From: Flavobacteriales bacterium
GTDB taxonomy: Bacteria; Bacteroidota; Bacteroidia; Flavobacteriales; UBA1820
Length of the DNA: 52,189 nucleotides
NCBI GenBank assembly: GCA_017620815.1
Contig: JAGAUI010000030.1
Location: 1 to 52,189, forward strand
Direction: 5' to 3'
Both the position numbers and the translations under genes were made by a program. The notes beneath the pieces are model-generated. The model made no database searches, had not been told where the DNA came from, and saw nothing but the letters and a program-made list of their open reading frames with translations. The first letter of the stretch is position 1, and each line of letters begins with the position of its first letter. Positions 25,777 through 35,611 of the stretch are shown piece after piece.

Positions 25777-27031
25777 GTCTTTCTGTGAGTTCGCGGCGGC
25801 TGTATTTCTCTATATCGCTATCGGGTGTATAGCTAGCATCTCCACACATATACTTTTTATAGGCCTGTTCTACTACACATCTAGTAGTGTCATAATCATC
25901 AAAATCTACCGCATCTCCACTATGGGTGTCGTTTATGATACGAGCAGCATCACCATCGCTATAACCTATGGCAAGGATAGGACGGCGGGAGGCTAGGTAT
26001 TCAAATAGTTTGCCGACTATGAACATCTTACCGTGTGGAGCACGATACATAAGCATAAGCAGCAAACGTGAGGAGTGTTGAAGTTTTATGACTTGGTCGT
26101 GAGGGAGGTAGTTGTGATATATGGTGTTTTTTACCAATCCATTTTCTTTAAGAGAGGAAAAGACTTCGGGAGAGAGAGTCCCTGCGAGTTGTATTTTAAG
26201 ACGAGAAGCAAATGCACTATCCTCACGGCACATATCTCCCAGTACACGCCATAGAGTGTTGGGGTTGCGTTGGGCGTTGATACTGCCTGCGTGGGTGATG
26301 GTAAACATATCATCTATCAGAGGTGAAGAAGATGGCATATCACTAGTGTCGTATCCGTTTGTTATAACGTGCATGCGACCGCCACACATAGGACGGTAAT
26401 CCTCCCCTACCGATGGAGTAACACATATCACGTCATCGGCCATAGCGAGTACCTCACGCTCCATCTTGTAGTGTTTCTTTTTTGCCCAAGAGCATAGAGG
26501 TAGGTTGTGGAAATAATCTATCTTGGTCCAAGGGTCGCGGAAGTCGGCTATCCATTTTATATGAGGAAGGCGTTTTTTTACTCCTAGACCTATCATATGC
26601 ACCGAATGTGGAGGAGCTGTAGTTATGATGGTGTCTATATTCTCATCCTTGAGAATCTTGACTATTCTCTTTACCGAAGGGCGTATCCATAGACATCTTG
26701 CATCAGGGATAAAGAGATTGGCTCGTATCCAAGTCAAGACGCGGCTTTTTATGCTGTCCTTTTTTTCTTTGTCTATAAATCCTCCGCTGGTACTTTGGGC
26801 GGTTTTCATGTAAGAGTTGGGTTCTATGATAGGAGCACGATAAATCCTCATGCCGTCTGGTATTTCCTGTGATAGGCTTTCGTCCACCATAGGGTAGTGA
26901 GCATCACGAGGTATAAACATTACAGGTTCTACATCGTAATCTCTTAAATACTTGACAAACTTGAGCCAACGTTGCACCCCGGGACCTCCTGCGGGTGGAA
27001 AATAATAGCTCACTACCAGAACTTTTTTCAT
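25751..27031 (-). CDS. Glycosyltransferase, GT-B fold (family 4-like)
   Basis: A 426-residue cytosolic or membrane-associated GT-B glycosyltransferase. The N terminus VLVVSYYFPPAGGPGVQRWLKFVKYL is the usual acceptor-domain start for GT4-like enzymes. WIADFRDPW (about residue 165) and DDVICVTPS follow, then the donor domain: ITHAGSINAQRNP, YLPHDQVIKLQHSSRLLLML and KLFEYLASRRPILAIG with the nucleotide-sugar-binding Glu region. It begins 3 bases after the YfhO gene, so it is the last gene of a three-gene operon with YfhO and DPP IV. A role in cell-surface glycan synthesis is likely; sugar and acceptor unknown. Confidence 0.9.
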   Translation of the reverse strand: MKKVLVVSYYFPPAGGPGVQRWLKFVKYLRDYDVEPVMFIPRDAHYPMVDESLSQEIPDGMRIYRAPIIEPNSYMKTAQSTSGGFIDKEKKDSIKSRVLTWIRANLFIPDARCLWIRPSVKRIVKILKDENIDTIITTAPPHSVHMIGLGVKKRLPHIKWIADFRDPWTKIDYFHNLPLCSWAKKKHYKMEREVLAMADDVICVTPSVGEDYRPMCGGRMHVITNGYDTSDMPSSSPLIDDMFTITHAGSINAQRNPNTLWRVLGDMCREDSAFASRLKIQLAGTLSPEVFSSLKENGLVKNTIYHNYLPHDQVIKLQHSSRLLLMLMYRAPHGKMFIVGKLFEYLASRRPILAIGYSDGDAARIINDTHSGDAVDFDDYDTTRCVVEQAYKKYMCGDASYTPDSDIEKYSRRELTERLAGEIILA

Positions 27032-27034
27032 CTC

Positions 27035-29545
27035 TTATGATATTTTATCTTCTGCTTCGGGCAGTTTATTGTCTCCTTTTTTCTTTCTTAAACTCAATAT
27101 GATAGCCGCTAGCAGTCCTACTACAAATGTGATGGTAAAGGCTAGGTTAAGACGGTCGCCATAGAGAACTTCTTTGGGTTCAAAACGGAATTCCACCTTG
27201 TGTTCTCCAGCGGGTAGTATCATAGCTCTTAATACATAATTCACACGGAAATGAGGTGCTGGATTTCCATCTATATATGCATTCCAACCATCTGGGTAGT
27301 AAATCTCTGAAAATACTACTGGTTTTTCCCTAGATAGAACACTGCGGTATGTGATATGATTTGGCTCATATTTTTCCAGTGTAATGCTGTATGTGCCGCT
27401 GCTATCTCTTTCCATAGGAGTGTATTGTGCCACCCCTGCAAATGAAGTATCGGCTACGGCGACTCTTTCTATATCTAGACTGTCAAGAGATGTAAGCTCC
27501 TCACGAGCAGATGTGGTAAATGCTATGCTGTCTATCACCCAAGCAGGCCCCATATTTAAGGTGTTCTCCATGATGATAGGAGTTTTACTGTCTTGAGAGT
27601 CTGAAGGAGATATGATGTATTTGGTGTTGAGCATAGATATAACGCGTATGTTTCCACGGGATATCTGGTAGTCCCATAGCTCTTGATAGCGTTGTAGTTT
27701 GGCTGCGTGATAACCGCCTATGCTGTTGAAATAGAACGAAGTAGAAGCATCATTCATAGTGTTTACCGTACGGTTCCATACTCGGTAGTGGGTAGTGTCT
27801 TTTTTAAGTCCTCGGTAAGCCCATTCGGCTACTGTGCCTGTGAATGGCTGTTCCATACGTGAAGGCGAAGTAAAATTATCCTCGTCTAGGTAACGGCGGT
27901 CTATAGTCCACATATCGGCTACTACTAGCACAGCTATGACAAGTATAGCTAGGCTTTCTTTTATTTTGCCTTTATAATAGAACCATATAGTAGCTCCACA
28001 TGCTGCTATGAGTATAGCACTACGCAAGGCATCACTTACCATCATATCATGGCGGTCTGTACGTAGAGCAGCAAGGATTTCGGGATATGCTCCTAACATA
28101 CTTTCGTCATTTGGAGAGGAGAAAGAAAAGAACATATTTCCAGCAAATACAAATAGTATGCACAGCCCTGCTGTACTTCCCAATGCTATATAAAGATAAC
28201 GTTTACGCAATGCCTCATTTATGTGATATGAAGGAGAGAACCATTCTTTAAGTGCCAAAATAGCCAGTAGAGGCATAGTGATAGACGACACTATAAGAGC
28301 CGAAGACGGAGTACGGAATTTGTCATAGAGAGGGAAGTGCTCTATCATCATATCGGCAAACCACATGGCATTACTACCCCAAGCCATAAGGAAACTTAAT
28401 AGAGTAGCAGCTAGAAGCCACCATTTGAAATATCCTCTTACTATCATCAGTCCCAGTATAAATAAGAACACTGTTATGGCTCCCACATATGCAGGCCCCG
28501 ATGTGAACGGCTGGTCTCCCCAGTAGGTAGGAGCTTGGGTAGCCATTTGACGAGCTTGTGAGGCAGAACCAGTAAGACGTGTGATGGATTGGGCGTACTT
28601 GCTGTCTTCTCCTAGGTCTGTGCCAGATGCACCGCCGTAGAGGTCTGGTATCATCAAGTTAAAGGTCTCACCTATACCATAACTCCATGCGAGTATGTAG
28701 TCTTTGTCCAGTCCTTTGCGAGGAGTGGATGTGGAGTCCATAACTAGTTCGCTACCTGCACGTATGGTGTGTTTTTGGTATGACCATGTACTCCATAGAC
28801 GGGCACTATTCATACCTATGCCTATCGCAGCACTTGCTATTAAGATGGCAGTAGATATGAAAAAATGTTTTAAGTCTTTTTTTCTGAAACAATCTACAGC
28901 ATATAGCACTACAAATATCATAGTACCTAGAGCCATGTAGTATGTCATTTGCACGTGGTTTGAGTATATCTCCAGTCCCATAGCAAACGCTGTAAGCAGA
29001 GCTCCCCATAAGTATTTGCGACGATAATAGACCATCATCACACCTGCTATAACCAGTGGAAGGTAAGCTATGGCGTAAGCCTTGGAATTATGACCTGCTG
29101 CCAGTATGATGTATAGATATGATGTAAATCCAAACATCAAGGCTCCCACGGCACTTTTCTTCCAGTCCACACGCAATGTGAGCATCAGTATGAAAAATGA
29201 TATGAAGAACGTAAATGCAAAATTGGCAGGGCGGGGCAGTGCGTGAAGGGATAGGTATGGGTATTTGATGAAATTGTATTTAAAGTCTGTCCCTATCTGA
29301 TAGTCTGGCATACCTGCAAACATACGCCCAGTCCAGTAAGGGTCCTGCCCACCGTGAGCGTCACGGTATGCGTGGATTTCGGCAGCCGAACCCATGTATT
29401 GCTGTATGTCTCCCTGCTCTAGAACCTTCCCAGAGAGTACAGGGTGAAAATATGCCAATGACATTACAGCAAATGCTACCACACATAGTATGTGGGGTAG
29501 GTATTTCTTCCATGTAGGAGTGGTAGATATATGTGGTGTTTCCAT
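27035..29545 (-). CDS. YfhO family multi-pass membrane protein
   Basis: An 836-residue integral membrane protein resembling YfhO/GT-C-type proteins, with about 12-13 hydrophobic segments through residue 560, a large extracytoplasmic domain (about 570-790), and a final membrane helix (LAFTITFVVGLLAAIILSL) before a Lys-rich tail. The N-terminal loop after helix 1 carries LEQGDIQQYMGSAAE, similar to GT-C loops with acidic residues. YfhO proteins have been linked to glycosylation of cell-surface polymers in Gram-positive bacteria; in Bacteroidetes the role is inferred. The C-terminal block ending MILPAGEHKVEFRFEP is a family hallmark. Operon: 12 bases after DPP IV and 3 bases before the glycosyltransferase. 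Confidence 0.88.
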   Translation of the reverse strand: METPHISTTPTWKKYLPHILCVVAFAVMSLAYFHPVLSGKVLEQGDIQQYMGSAAEIHAYRDAHGGQDPYWTGRMFAGMPDYQIGTDFKYNFIKYPYLSLHALPRPANFAFTFFISFFILMLTLRVDWKKSAVGALMFGFTSYLYIILAAGHNSKAYAIAYLPLVIAGVMMVYYRRKYLWGALLTAFAMGLEIYSNHVQMTYYMALGTMIFVVLYAVDCFRKKDLKHFFISTAILIASAAIGIGMNSARLWSTWSYQKHTIRAGSELVMDSTSTPRKGLDKDYILAWSYGIGETFNLMIPDLYGGASGTDLGEDSKYAQSITRLTGSASQARQMATQAPTYWGDQPFTSGPAYVGAITVFLFILGLMIVRGYFKWWLLAATLLSFLMAWGSNAMWFADMMIEHFPLYDKFRTPSSALIVSSITMPLLAILALKEWFSPSYHINEALRKRYLYIALGSTAGLCILFVFAGNMFFSFSSPNDESMLGAYPEILAALRTDRHDMMVSDALRSAILIAACGATIWFYYKGKIKESLAILVIAVLVVADMWTIDRRYLDEDNFTSPSRMEQPFTGTVAEWAYRGLKKDTTHYRVWNRTVNTMNDASTSFYFNSIGGYHAAKLQRYQELWDYQISRGNIRVISMLNTKYIISPSDSQDSKTPIIMENTLNMGPAWVIDSIAFTTSAREELTSLDSLDIERVAVADTSFAGVAQYTPMERDSSGTYSITLEKYEPNHITYRSVLSREKPVVFSEIYYPDGWNAYIDGNPAPHFRVNYVLRAMILPAGEHKVEFRFEPKEVLYGDRLNLAFTITFVVGLLAAIILSLRKKKGDNKLPEAEDKIS

Positions 29546-29557
29546 CTATTGTGGTTT

Positions 29558-31672
29558 TTATAGATTGCGAATGATAAATGATGTGAGGAGATTGTGCAGA
29601 TGGGCAGTGGTATTGCCTCCGCGAATGCTATGGTTTTTATCTGTGTAAATCATCTGTTCAAAAGGTACTCCTGCCTCTACCAGCAACGAAGAGAAACGTG
29701 CCGAATTCTGGTAGTGGACATTGTCATCGGCAGTGCCATGAACCAGTAAGAAACGACATTTCATATCACTGGCATAGGTAAGAGGAGAATTCTGGTCATA
29801 TCCCAGAGGATTTTCCTGTGGAGTGGATAGGAAACGTTCTGTATAGACAGTGTCATACATTCTCCACGATGTAACAGGAGCTACTGCTATGGCAGCACAG
29901 AATACATCTGAATGACGAGTAGCACACAGCGAAGCCATATACCCACCAAAACTCCAACCAAATATACCTATTCTGCTTTTATCTACATATGGTAGTTCGC
30001 CTATCTTGCGGGCGGCTGCTACTTGGTCTATGAGTTCCAGTTCTCCCATACGGCGGTATATCTGTTTTTCAAATGCTGCACCACGTCCACCTGTCCCACG
30101 ACCATCTACACAGTAAATGATGTAACCTTCTTTTGCTACACGAGTGAGCCAGTTTTCCATACTCACCGCCCAACGGTTAAGTACCAACTGACTTCCGGGG
30201 CCTCCATATACATACATAAGCACAGGATAACGGCGTGTAGAATCAAAATCGGGTGGGAGGATACGCCACATCTTGAGTGATAGCGAGTCTGAAATCTCCA
30301 TCATAGATATTTCTTTTACCAGATGCCCCTCTTTAATGGCTTTGTGGCTGTTTTCAGAAAGGTCGCTTATGGTGCGTATGAGGCTTCCGTCAGATGCACG
30401 ATGCAGCGAACGTACTCCCATATTGGTAGTAGATGAATATGAAAGGGTGTAGAAACGGCATGTGGCAGAAAAAGATGCGTCATTTGTACCTATACGTGTA
30501 GAGAGAGTAGATACTTTTCCATTGCGTATATCAATGACTGCTATATCTCGGTTCTCACTGCCAGAAAGAGTTGCTTGAATGTAAGCCTTTTTCTTGTCGC
30601 TGCTCAATCCATAGAGAGCTGTTATATCCCACTCTCCATGGGTTATCTGTTTAATTTTTCCTTTGCTGTCTTGAATGTATAGATGTGCATGTCCATCGCG
30701 TTCGCTTACAAAGGCTATACTGCCATCGTCTAGGTAGTGAGTGTAGTCGTTAAGGTTGATGTATGCACTATCATAATCGCTCCATAGGATTTTTTTCTCC
30801 ATAGTAGATGGCTCTACTGTGTAGATGTCCATGTGGTTCTGAAGACGGTTCATATGTGTGAATATCATCTTGTCGGTATATGGCAGCCAAGAGAGGCGAG
30901 GTATGTAATAGTCTTTTTCATCTCCCATATCTACGGTAGATGTACCACCTGTATGAGTGTCATAGATGTGTATGCTTACAGTGGAATTTTCATATCCAGC
31001 TTTGGGATATTTAAATGTATATAGAGTAGGGTAAGTGCCCTGTCCATACATGGGCATATCATAAAGCATTACACGACTCTCGTCTGAACGTACATATCCT
31101 ACATATCTTCCCGATGGACTCCAATCATACATCTTTACTATCGAGAATTCTTCTTCATATACCCAGTCGGCAGTGCCGTTGATGATATGACCATGACGAC
31201 CATCACTGGTAAGACGAGTGATTTTAAGAGTGGAGAGGTCTTGGATATAGAGGTCATTGGATAGACTGTAAGCCACTTGTGAGCCATCTGGCGAAAAAGA
31301 TGGACACATGATGGGTTTTAATGAGGCTATAGGTGTTACACTGCCAGATGTACTGTCATAGACATAACACACCGCAGTATATGAACGACGGTAGATAGGT
31401 GTGTGTTCTGTCTCTAGGATGATTTTCTTCCCGTCTTTGGAGAGAGAGTATGAGTTTATCTTTTTGCCTTCTAGACTAGTGTTTTGGCTGGAGAATATAC
31501 ACTCTATGTGTTTTCCTGTGGAGTATTCGTATCTATTTATTTTATATACTCCCGAAGAATCTCTAGCAGAGGTGTAGCTTTCTATCTCACTCTTTTGAGC
31601 TGCTTTCTGGGCATAGCTCACATTAAGGAATGCTAGTGTGCAAAATATAAATCCAAATAAACGTATGTACAT
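29558..31672 (-). CDS. Dipeptidyl peptidase IV-like serine peptidase (S9 family)
   Basis: A 704-residue exported peptidase that removes Xaa-Pro or Xaa-Ala dipeptides from peptide N termini. Signal peptide MYIRLFGFIFCTLAFLNVSYAQ. Residues about 80-430 form the DPP IV N-terminal beta-propeller (DWVYEEEFSIVKMYDWSPSGRYVGYVR includes the conserved Glu pair that binds the substrate amino terminus). The C-terminal alpha/beta-hydrolase has nucleophile Ser in GWSFGGYMAS (about 574), Asp in HGTADDNVH (about 649-650) and His in DKNHSI (about 681). The start at 31672 is chosen because the signal peptide begins there. First gene of the DPP IV-YfhO-glycosyltransferase operon. Bacteroidales commonly use such enzymes in protein catabolism. 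Confidence 0.94.
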   Translation of the reverse strand: MYIRLFGFIFCTLAFLNVSYAQKAAQKSEIESYTSARDSSGVYKINRYEYSTGKHIECIFSSQNTSLEGKKINSYSLSKDGKKIILETEHTPIYRRSYTAVCYVYDSTSGSVTPIASLKPIMCPSFSPDGSQVAYSLSNDLYIQDLSTLKITRLTSDGRHGHIINGTADWVYEEEFSIVKMYDWSPSGRYVGYVRSDESRVMLYDMPMYGQGTYPTLYTFKYPKAGYENSTVSIHIYDTHTGGTSTVDMGDEKDYYIPRLSWLPYTDKMIFTHMNRLQNHMDIYTVEPSTMEKKILWSDYDSAYINLNDYTHYLDDGSIAFVSERDGHAHLYIQDSKGKIKQITHGEWDITALYGLSSDKKKAYIQATLSGSENRDIAVIDIRNGKVSTLSTRIGTNDASFSATCRFYTLSYSSTTNMGVRSLHRASDGSLIRTISDLSENSHKAIKEGHLVKEISMMEISDSLSLKMWRILPPDFDSTRRYPVLMYVYGGPGSQLVLNRWAVSMENWLTRVAKEGYIIYCVDGRGTGGRGAAFEKQIYRRMGELELIDQVAAARKIGELPYVDKSRIGIFGWSFGGYMASLCATRHSDVFCAAIAVAPVTSWRMYDTVYTERFLSTPQENPLGYDQNSPLTYASDMKCRFLLVHGTADDNVHYQNSARFSSLLVEAGVPFEQMIYTDKNHSIRGGNTTAHLHNLLTSFIIRNL

Positions 31673-31741
31673 ATCTGAAAAAGATTTGGTATTAAAGTGC
31701 GAAATTATGGAAAAACTATCAAAAAATCCCCTTTTCGTGCG

Positions 31742-31749
31742 TACCTTTG
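31742..31749 (+). promoter_or_regulatory. Candidate -7 box for the gene at 31773
   Basis: TACCTTTG matches TAnnTTTG, 23 bases before the ATG at 31773. No clear -33 TTG. Confidence 0.45.
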
Positions 31750-31772
31750 ACATAAATTTAATAGTTACTACT

Positions 31773-32111
31773 ATGAACGATGATGAAAAACTATGTGAGA
31801 TAGCCTCTCGTCTAGAGATTTTTTTTGATGCAGGGGTACCTGTAGGCATACAGGAGATGATATTTGTAGCGGGGTTGCAGGTGGTGGGTAAACATCAAGG
31901 CTCACTTTCCCCGGTAGATAAAATGGACGTGATGCATTGTGGTATGTGTGCCATTCTAGAGACAAAGGGCTACTTCCGTATGTCCTCCCGTAGAGATGAT
32001 GGTTATCCAGTTTATGAGCAGTTAAAGGAAATAAATATGGAAAAAGAGGCTCGCGGGGAACTCTTGCGTGATGCTATCATCAGTTATTATGGGGATTTAT
32101 TGAAAAAATGA
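31773..32111 (+). CDS. Small conserved-looking cytosolic protein of unknown function
   Basis: A 112-residue soluble protein beginning MNDDEKLCEIASRLEIFFDAG. It is acidic to neutral and mainly helical by composition, with the central segment DVMHCGMCAILETKGYF (two Cys three residues apart) followed by RMSSRRDDGYPVYE. No signal peptide or membrane helix. The start is the ATG at 31773, behind a -7 box; a longer frame to 31638 would overlap the divergent DPP IV gene. metX follows 81 bases later but has its own promoter. I do not recognise the family and infer no function. Confidence 0.7.
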   Translation: MNDDEKLCEIASRLEIFFDAGVPVGIQEMIFVAGLQVVGKHQGSLSPVDKMDVMHCGMCAILETKGYFRMSSRRDDGYPVYEQLKEINMEKEARGELLRDAIISYYGDLLKK

Positions 32112-32139
32112 TAATAATTTTCAAAAAACACGTTTACAT

Positions 32140-32171
32140 TTGTATGTAGGACGGTGTTTTTATTACATTTG
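32140..32171 (+). promoter_or_regulatory. Promoter for metX, with a second overlapping -7 box
   Basis: TTG (32140-32142), 21-base spacer, TACATTTG (32164-32171). The upstream TTG is itself the end of another TACATTTG (32135-32142), so tandem start sites are possible. Confidence 0.7.
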
Positions 32172-32192
32172 CAACTTGCGTATAGGAAAAAT

Positions 32193-33149
32193 ATGTTAAA
32201 ATACACCGAAATAAAAAACTTTACCACCCATGATGGTACTCACTATGAGTCCATTCCTATGTCCTATGAAGTATTTGGACAGGGGCTGGATAGCGGAGCT
32301 CCTATAGTAATGGTATGCCATGCTCTTACGGGGAATTCGGCGGTAGCAGGAGATGATGGTTGGTGGAAGGGACTTATAAGTGATTCAAATGTAGTGGATA
32401 CTACACGTTACAGCATATTGTGCTTTAATATCCCCGGCAATGGATATGACGGTAAGCTATGGGGAGATGATTATACTCATTTTGTAGCGAGAGATGTGGC
32501 TCGTATGCTGTATATGGGAGCTAGAGAGATAGGAGTAGAATATCTCCATACACTCATAGGTTGTTCTATGGGGGCGTGTATAGCGTGGGAGATGGCGGTA
32601 GAGTATCCAGATTTTGCTATGCAAATGATATCGGTAGGGGGAGACTGCAAGAGTACAGACTGGGTGATAGCCCTTTCTGAACTACAACTCCAGAGCCTTT
32701 CAAGAGGTGACTATGGTATGTATGATGCTCGTATGCTTACGATGCTCTTCTTCCGTACTCCACAGTCTTTCTCTATGAAGTTTGACCGTAGCATACACGA
32801 CAGTGGAATTCCAAATGTGGTATCGTGGCTGCGTCATCACGGAGATAAACTAGAAGGACGATTCTCAAAGGACGCATATCGTTTCCTATCGCACCTCACC
32901 GCAAAGGTAGATATATCATCGGGAAGAGGAAGTATGCAGGAGGCACTCTCTAGGATTAAAGGTCGTGTGATACAGGTAGGTATAAGTTCAGACCTTTATT
33001 TCCAACCTTATGAAAATATAAAGGTACATGATATGTTACTCTCTATGGGTAAGGATAGCCATTACTTGGAACTGGATACGCAGCATGGGCACGATGGTTT
33101 TCTTATAGAGTTTGATAAACTGCAAGAGCTATTGCGGGAGTTTTTTTAA
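32193..33149 (+). CDS. metX: Homoserine O-acetyltransferase-like alpha/beta hydrolase (MetX family)
   Basis: Transfers acetyl from acetyl-CoA to homoserine (first committed step to methionine), or a related homoserine acyl transfer. It has 318 residues, somewhat shorter than typical MetX. The oxyanion/N-terminal block is VMVCHALTGNSAVAGDDGWW. The nucleophile elbow is GCSMGACIAWEMA (Ser about residue 131). The catalytic Asp is likely in VGISSDLYFQP, and the His in DTQHGHDGFLIE near the C terminus. The start at 32193 follows the promoter. The aspartokinase/homoserine dehydrogenase gene follows after 45 bases; its product makes the substrate homoserine, which strongly supports the MetX assignment. 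Confidence 0.88.
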   Translation: MLKYTEIKNFTTHDGTHYESIPMSYEVFGQGLDSGAPIVMVCHALTGNSAVAGDDGWWKGLISDSNVVDTTRYSILCFNIPGNGYDGKLWGDDYTHFVARDVARMLYMGAREIGVEYLHTLIGCSMGACIAWEMAVEYPDFAMQMISVGGDCKSTDWVIALSELQLQSLSRGDYGMYDARMLTMLFFRTPQSFSMKFDRSIHDSGIPNVVSWLRHHGDKLEGRFSKDAYRFLSHLTAKVDISSGRGSMQEALSRIKGRVIQVGISSDLYFQPYENIKVHDMLLSMGKDSHYLELDTQHGHDGFLIEFDKLQELLREFF

Positions 33150-33180
33150 GGATAAAATCATAGTAACTATAAATAATAAT

Positions 33181-33185
33181 AGGAG
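33181..33185 (+). promoter_or_regulatory. Shine-Dalgarno-like site of the thrA-type gene
   Basis: AGGAG lies 9 bases before the ATG at 33195. Such purine-rich sites are rare at other starts in this window, so this one stands out. Confidence 0.5.
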
Positions 33186-33194
33186 ATAGATAAA

Positions 33195-35603
33195 ATGAAG
33201 GTACTCAAATTTGGTGGTAAATCTCTTTCTGCTGGTGTAGGTAATCCGCTGGAGGGAGCATTGGATATTATGAGTCGTGAGGCTAGTAAGGGTAAGATAC
33301 TCGTGGTGTGTTCTGCACGTGGTAAATCTACCGATATGCTGGAGGATATGCTGGAAAAAGCAGCAAAGGGCGAAGACTATATGCCATCATATACATATTT
33401 CTGTGAGCGACAGGTAGCACCAGACTCAGCGATGGATATGACGACAGAATTTGCCGAGATACGTCAAATGCTGGAAGGAGTGGCTCTATTAGGTGAATAC
33501 AGCCTCAAAATAAAAGACCGTTTTATGGCATTTGGTGAGATATTGAGCTGTAAGATGGTGGCACATCTGCTCTCCAAACGCGGTTTCAAGACTCGTTTTG
33601 TGGATAGTCGCTCTCTTATCAAGACAACCGATGAGTGGGGCAGTGCATCTGTTATAATGGATGTTTCTCAAAAGAACGTAGAGGAATTTTTTGCCGATGC
33701 TCCCGATGATGTGATAGAGGTAGTAACAGGATTTATAGGCACTACCATAAATAACCAGACTACGACTCTGGGACGTAATGGTAGTAACTATTCGGCTACT
33801 CTTATGGCTTCGTTCCTAGGAGCCGAAGAAGTCCAGAACTGGACAAATGTAGATGGTGTCTATACTGCCAATCCTACTCTGGTAGAAGACGCACAGATAA
33901 TACCTCTGCTATCATATCGTGAGGCCAACGAATTGGCAAACTTTGGCACCAATGTCTTGCATGCCAAAACGATTCTGCCTCTTATAGAGAAAAAGATACC
34001 CATCCGTATCCTTAACTCTTTTAATCCATCGTGTTGTGGTACTATGATAGCTGAAAACGGTTCTGGAGGAGGACTTAAAGCTATATCGGTCATTTCAGAC
34101 GTTGCACTTGTGAGCATAGAAGGACGTGGTATGTTGGGTAAGGTGGGTATAGACGGACGTATATTCAGTGCCCTATCATCACACGGAATAAGTGTGAGAA
34201 TAGTATCCCAAGCATCATCTGAACGAGGTATAGGATTTATAGTAGATGCCGAAAACGCTTCACTGTCAAAAGAAGTACTGGAAGCAGAATTTGAACGAGA
34301 GATACTATCTCAAGACATACAAGAGATAGCTGTCAATAATACGGTATCGGTCATATCTATCATAGGTCGTCATATAGACTTCCTAGACAAGGCTTATGCG
34401 GCATTGAGAGAAAACGCCATAGAGCCATACCTTATAAATAATACCATGAACGGCGAACACCTGTCATTTGTGGTGAATAGCTCTCAACTTACCAAGGCTG
34501 TCAATGTGATACACAATCATATATTTGGTGTGTATAGAAAGATAAATGTGATGGTGGTAGGTTGTGGTACGGTAGGAGGTACACTCATAGACCAGATACT
34601 CTCTACCCAAAAGACGATAGTGGAACGCAGAGGTCTATTGCTCAATGTATTTGGTGTAGCAAATTCACGAGGCGTACTGCTGGACTCTCACGGTGTGGGA
34701 GAAAATTGGCGTGAACGACTTAAAGGTGAATGTGAACCATATACCATAGATGGTCTGCTATCATACATAGAGAGTCATAATCTGGAAAATGTGATAGTGG
34801 TGGACAATACTGCATCTAGAGATTTTGTCCAGAATTATCATCGTCTGGTAGATGGCGGCTGTAATCTGGTAGCTTCCAATAAGATAGCCAATACACTGTC
34901 TTATGATTTCTACTCTTCATTAAGAGAACTATTGCACGATAAAGGAAAGAAATTCCTCTATGAAGCCAATGTGGGAGCAGGATTGCCACTAGTAGATACT
35001 ATACGTCAGTTGCATGATACGGGAGATGACATACGCCGCATAAGAGGTGTATTCTCGGGGACATTGAGTTATATATTTAATCAGTTCTCATCACAGGACG
35101 TTCCATTTTATAGTGTATTGCGTGAGGCTATGCAGAAGGGATATACAGAACCAGACCCCCGCGAAGACCTATGCGGTAACGATGTAGCACGTAAACTACT
35201 CATACTGGCTCGTGAAGTGGGTATGAAAAAGGAATTTGATGATATAGAGATAGAAAACCTCATACCAGAATCATTGCGTAGTGGTAGTGTAGATGATTTC
35301 CTTTCTGGTGAGGCAGTGATGAATGATAAATATTCTGCTATAAAATCTACTCTAGAAGCAGACGAAGTGTTACGTTATGTAGGAGACCTAGACGTGGAAA
35401 AAGGTAGTCTTACTGTAAAACTAGTCAAGGTTAAAAAGGATAGTGCATTGGGAGGATTGAGAGGTTCAGACTCTATGTTTGAGATACACACAGCTTCATA
35501 CGGCGATGTGCCTATGGTTATCCAAGGTGCTGGTGCGGGAGCAGCTGTAACTGCCCGTGGTGTCTATACCGATGTCTTGCGTATAAGCGAAACTCTGGCA
35601 TAG
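33195..35603 (+). CDS. thrA: Bifunctional aspartate kinase / homoserine dehydrogenase
   Basis: An 802-residue fusion enzyme for steps 1 and 3 of the aspartate pathway to threonine and methionine. The aspartokinase domain (about 1-290) starts VLKFGGKSLSAG and includes VVTGFIGTTINNQTTTLGRNGSNYSATLMA and ANELANFGTNVLHAKT. The ACT regulatory region (about 300-445) includes VALVSIEGRGMLGKVGIDGRIF. The homoserine dehydrogenase (about 455-802) has the NAD(P)-binding loop VVGCGTVGG, NKIANTLSYDFY, EANVGAGLPLVDTIRQL and GTLSYIFNQF, with Asp/Lys catalytic blocks following. KFGGKS differs slightly from the usual KFGGTS. Downstream of metX and probably co-transcribed. Could equally be called MetL; feedback specificity cannot be read here. 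Confidence 0.95.
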   Translation: MKVLKFGGKSLSAGVGNPLEGALDIMSREASKGKILVVCSARGKSTDMLEDMLEKAAKGEDYMPSYTYFCERQVAPDSAMDMTTEFAEIRQMLEGVALLGEYSLKIKDRFMAFGEILSCKMVAHLLSKRGFKTRFVDSRSLIKTTDEWGSASVIMDVSQKNVEEFFADAPDDVIEVVTGFIGTTINNQTTTLGRNGSNYSATLMASFLGAEEVQNWTNVDGVYTANPTLVEDAQIIPLLSYREANELANFGTNVLHAKTILPLIEKKIPIRILNSFNPSCCGTMIAENGSGGGLKAISVISDVALVSIEGRGMLGKVGIDGRIFSALSSHGISVRIVSQASSERGIGFIVDAENASLSKEVLEAEFEREILSQDIQEIAVNNTVSVISIIGRHIDFLDKAYAALRENAIEPYLINNTMNGEHLSFVVNSSQLTKAVNVIHNHIFGVYRKINVMVVGCGTVGGTLIDQILSTQKTIVERRGLLLNVFGVANSRGVLLDSHGVGENWRERLKGECEPYTIDGLLSYIESHNLENVIVVDNTASRDFVQNYHRLVDGGCNLVASNKIANTLSYDFYSSLRELLHDKGKKFLYEANVGAGLPLVDTIRQLHDTGDDIRRIRGVFSGTLSYIFNQFSSQDVPFYSVLREAMQKGYTEPDPREDLCGNDVARKLLILAREVGMKKEFDDIEIENLIPESLRSGSVDDFLSGEAVMNDKYSAIKSTLEADEVLRYVGDLDVEKGSLTVKLVKVKKDSALGGLRGSDSMFEIHTASYGDVPMVIQGAGAGAAVTARGVYTDVLRISETLA

Positions 35604-35611
35604 AAGATGAC

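Noticed and set aside
33150-33194. Possible SAM or threonine-type leader control between metX and the aspartokinase gene
   Set aside because: The gap is 45 bases, too short for a known SAM riboswitch, and there is no leader peptide with Thr/Ile/Met runs.
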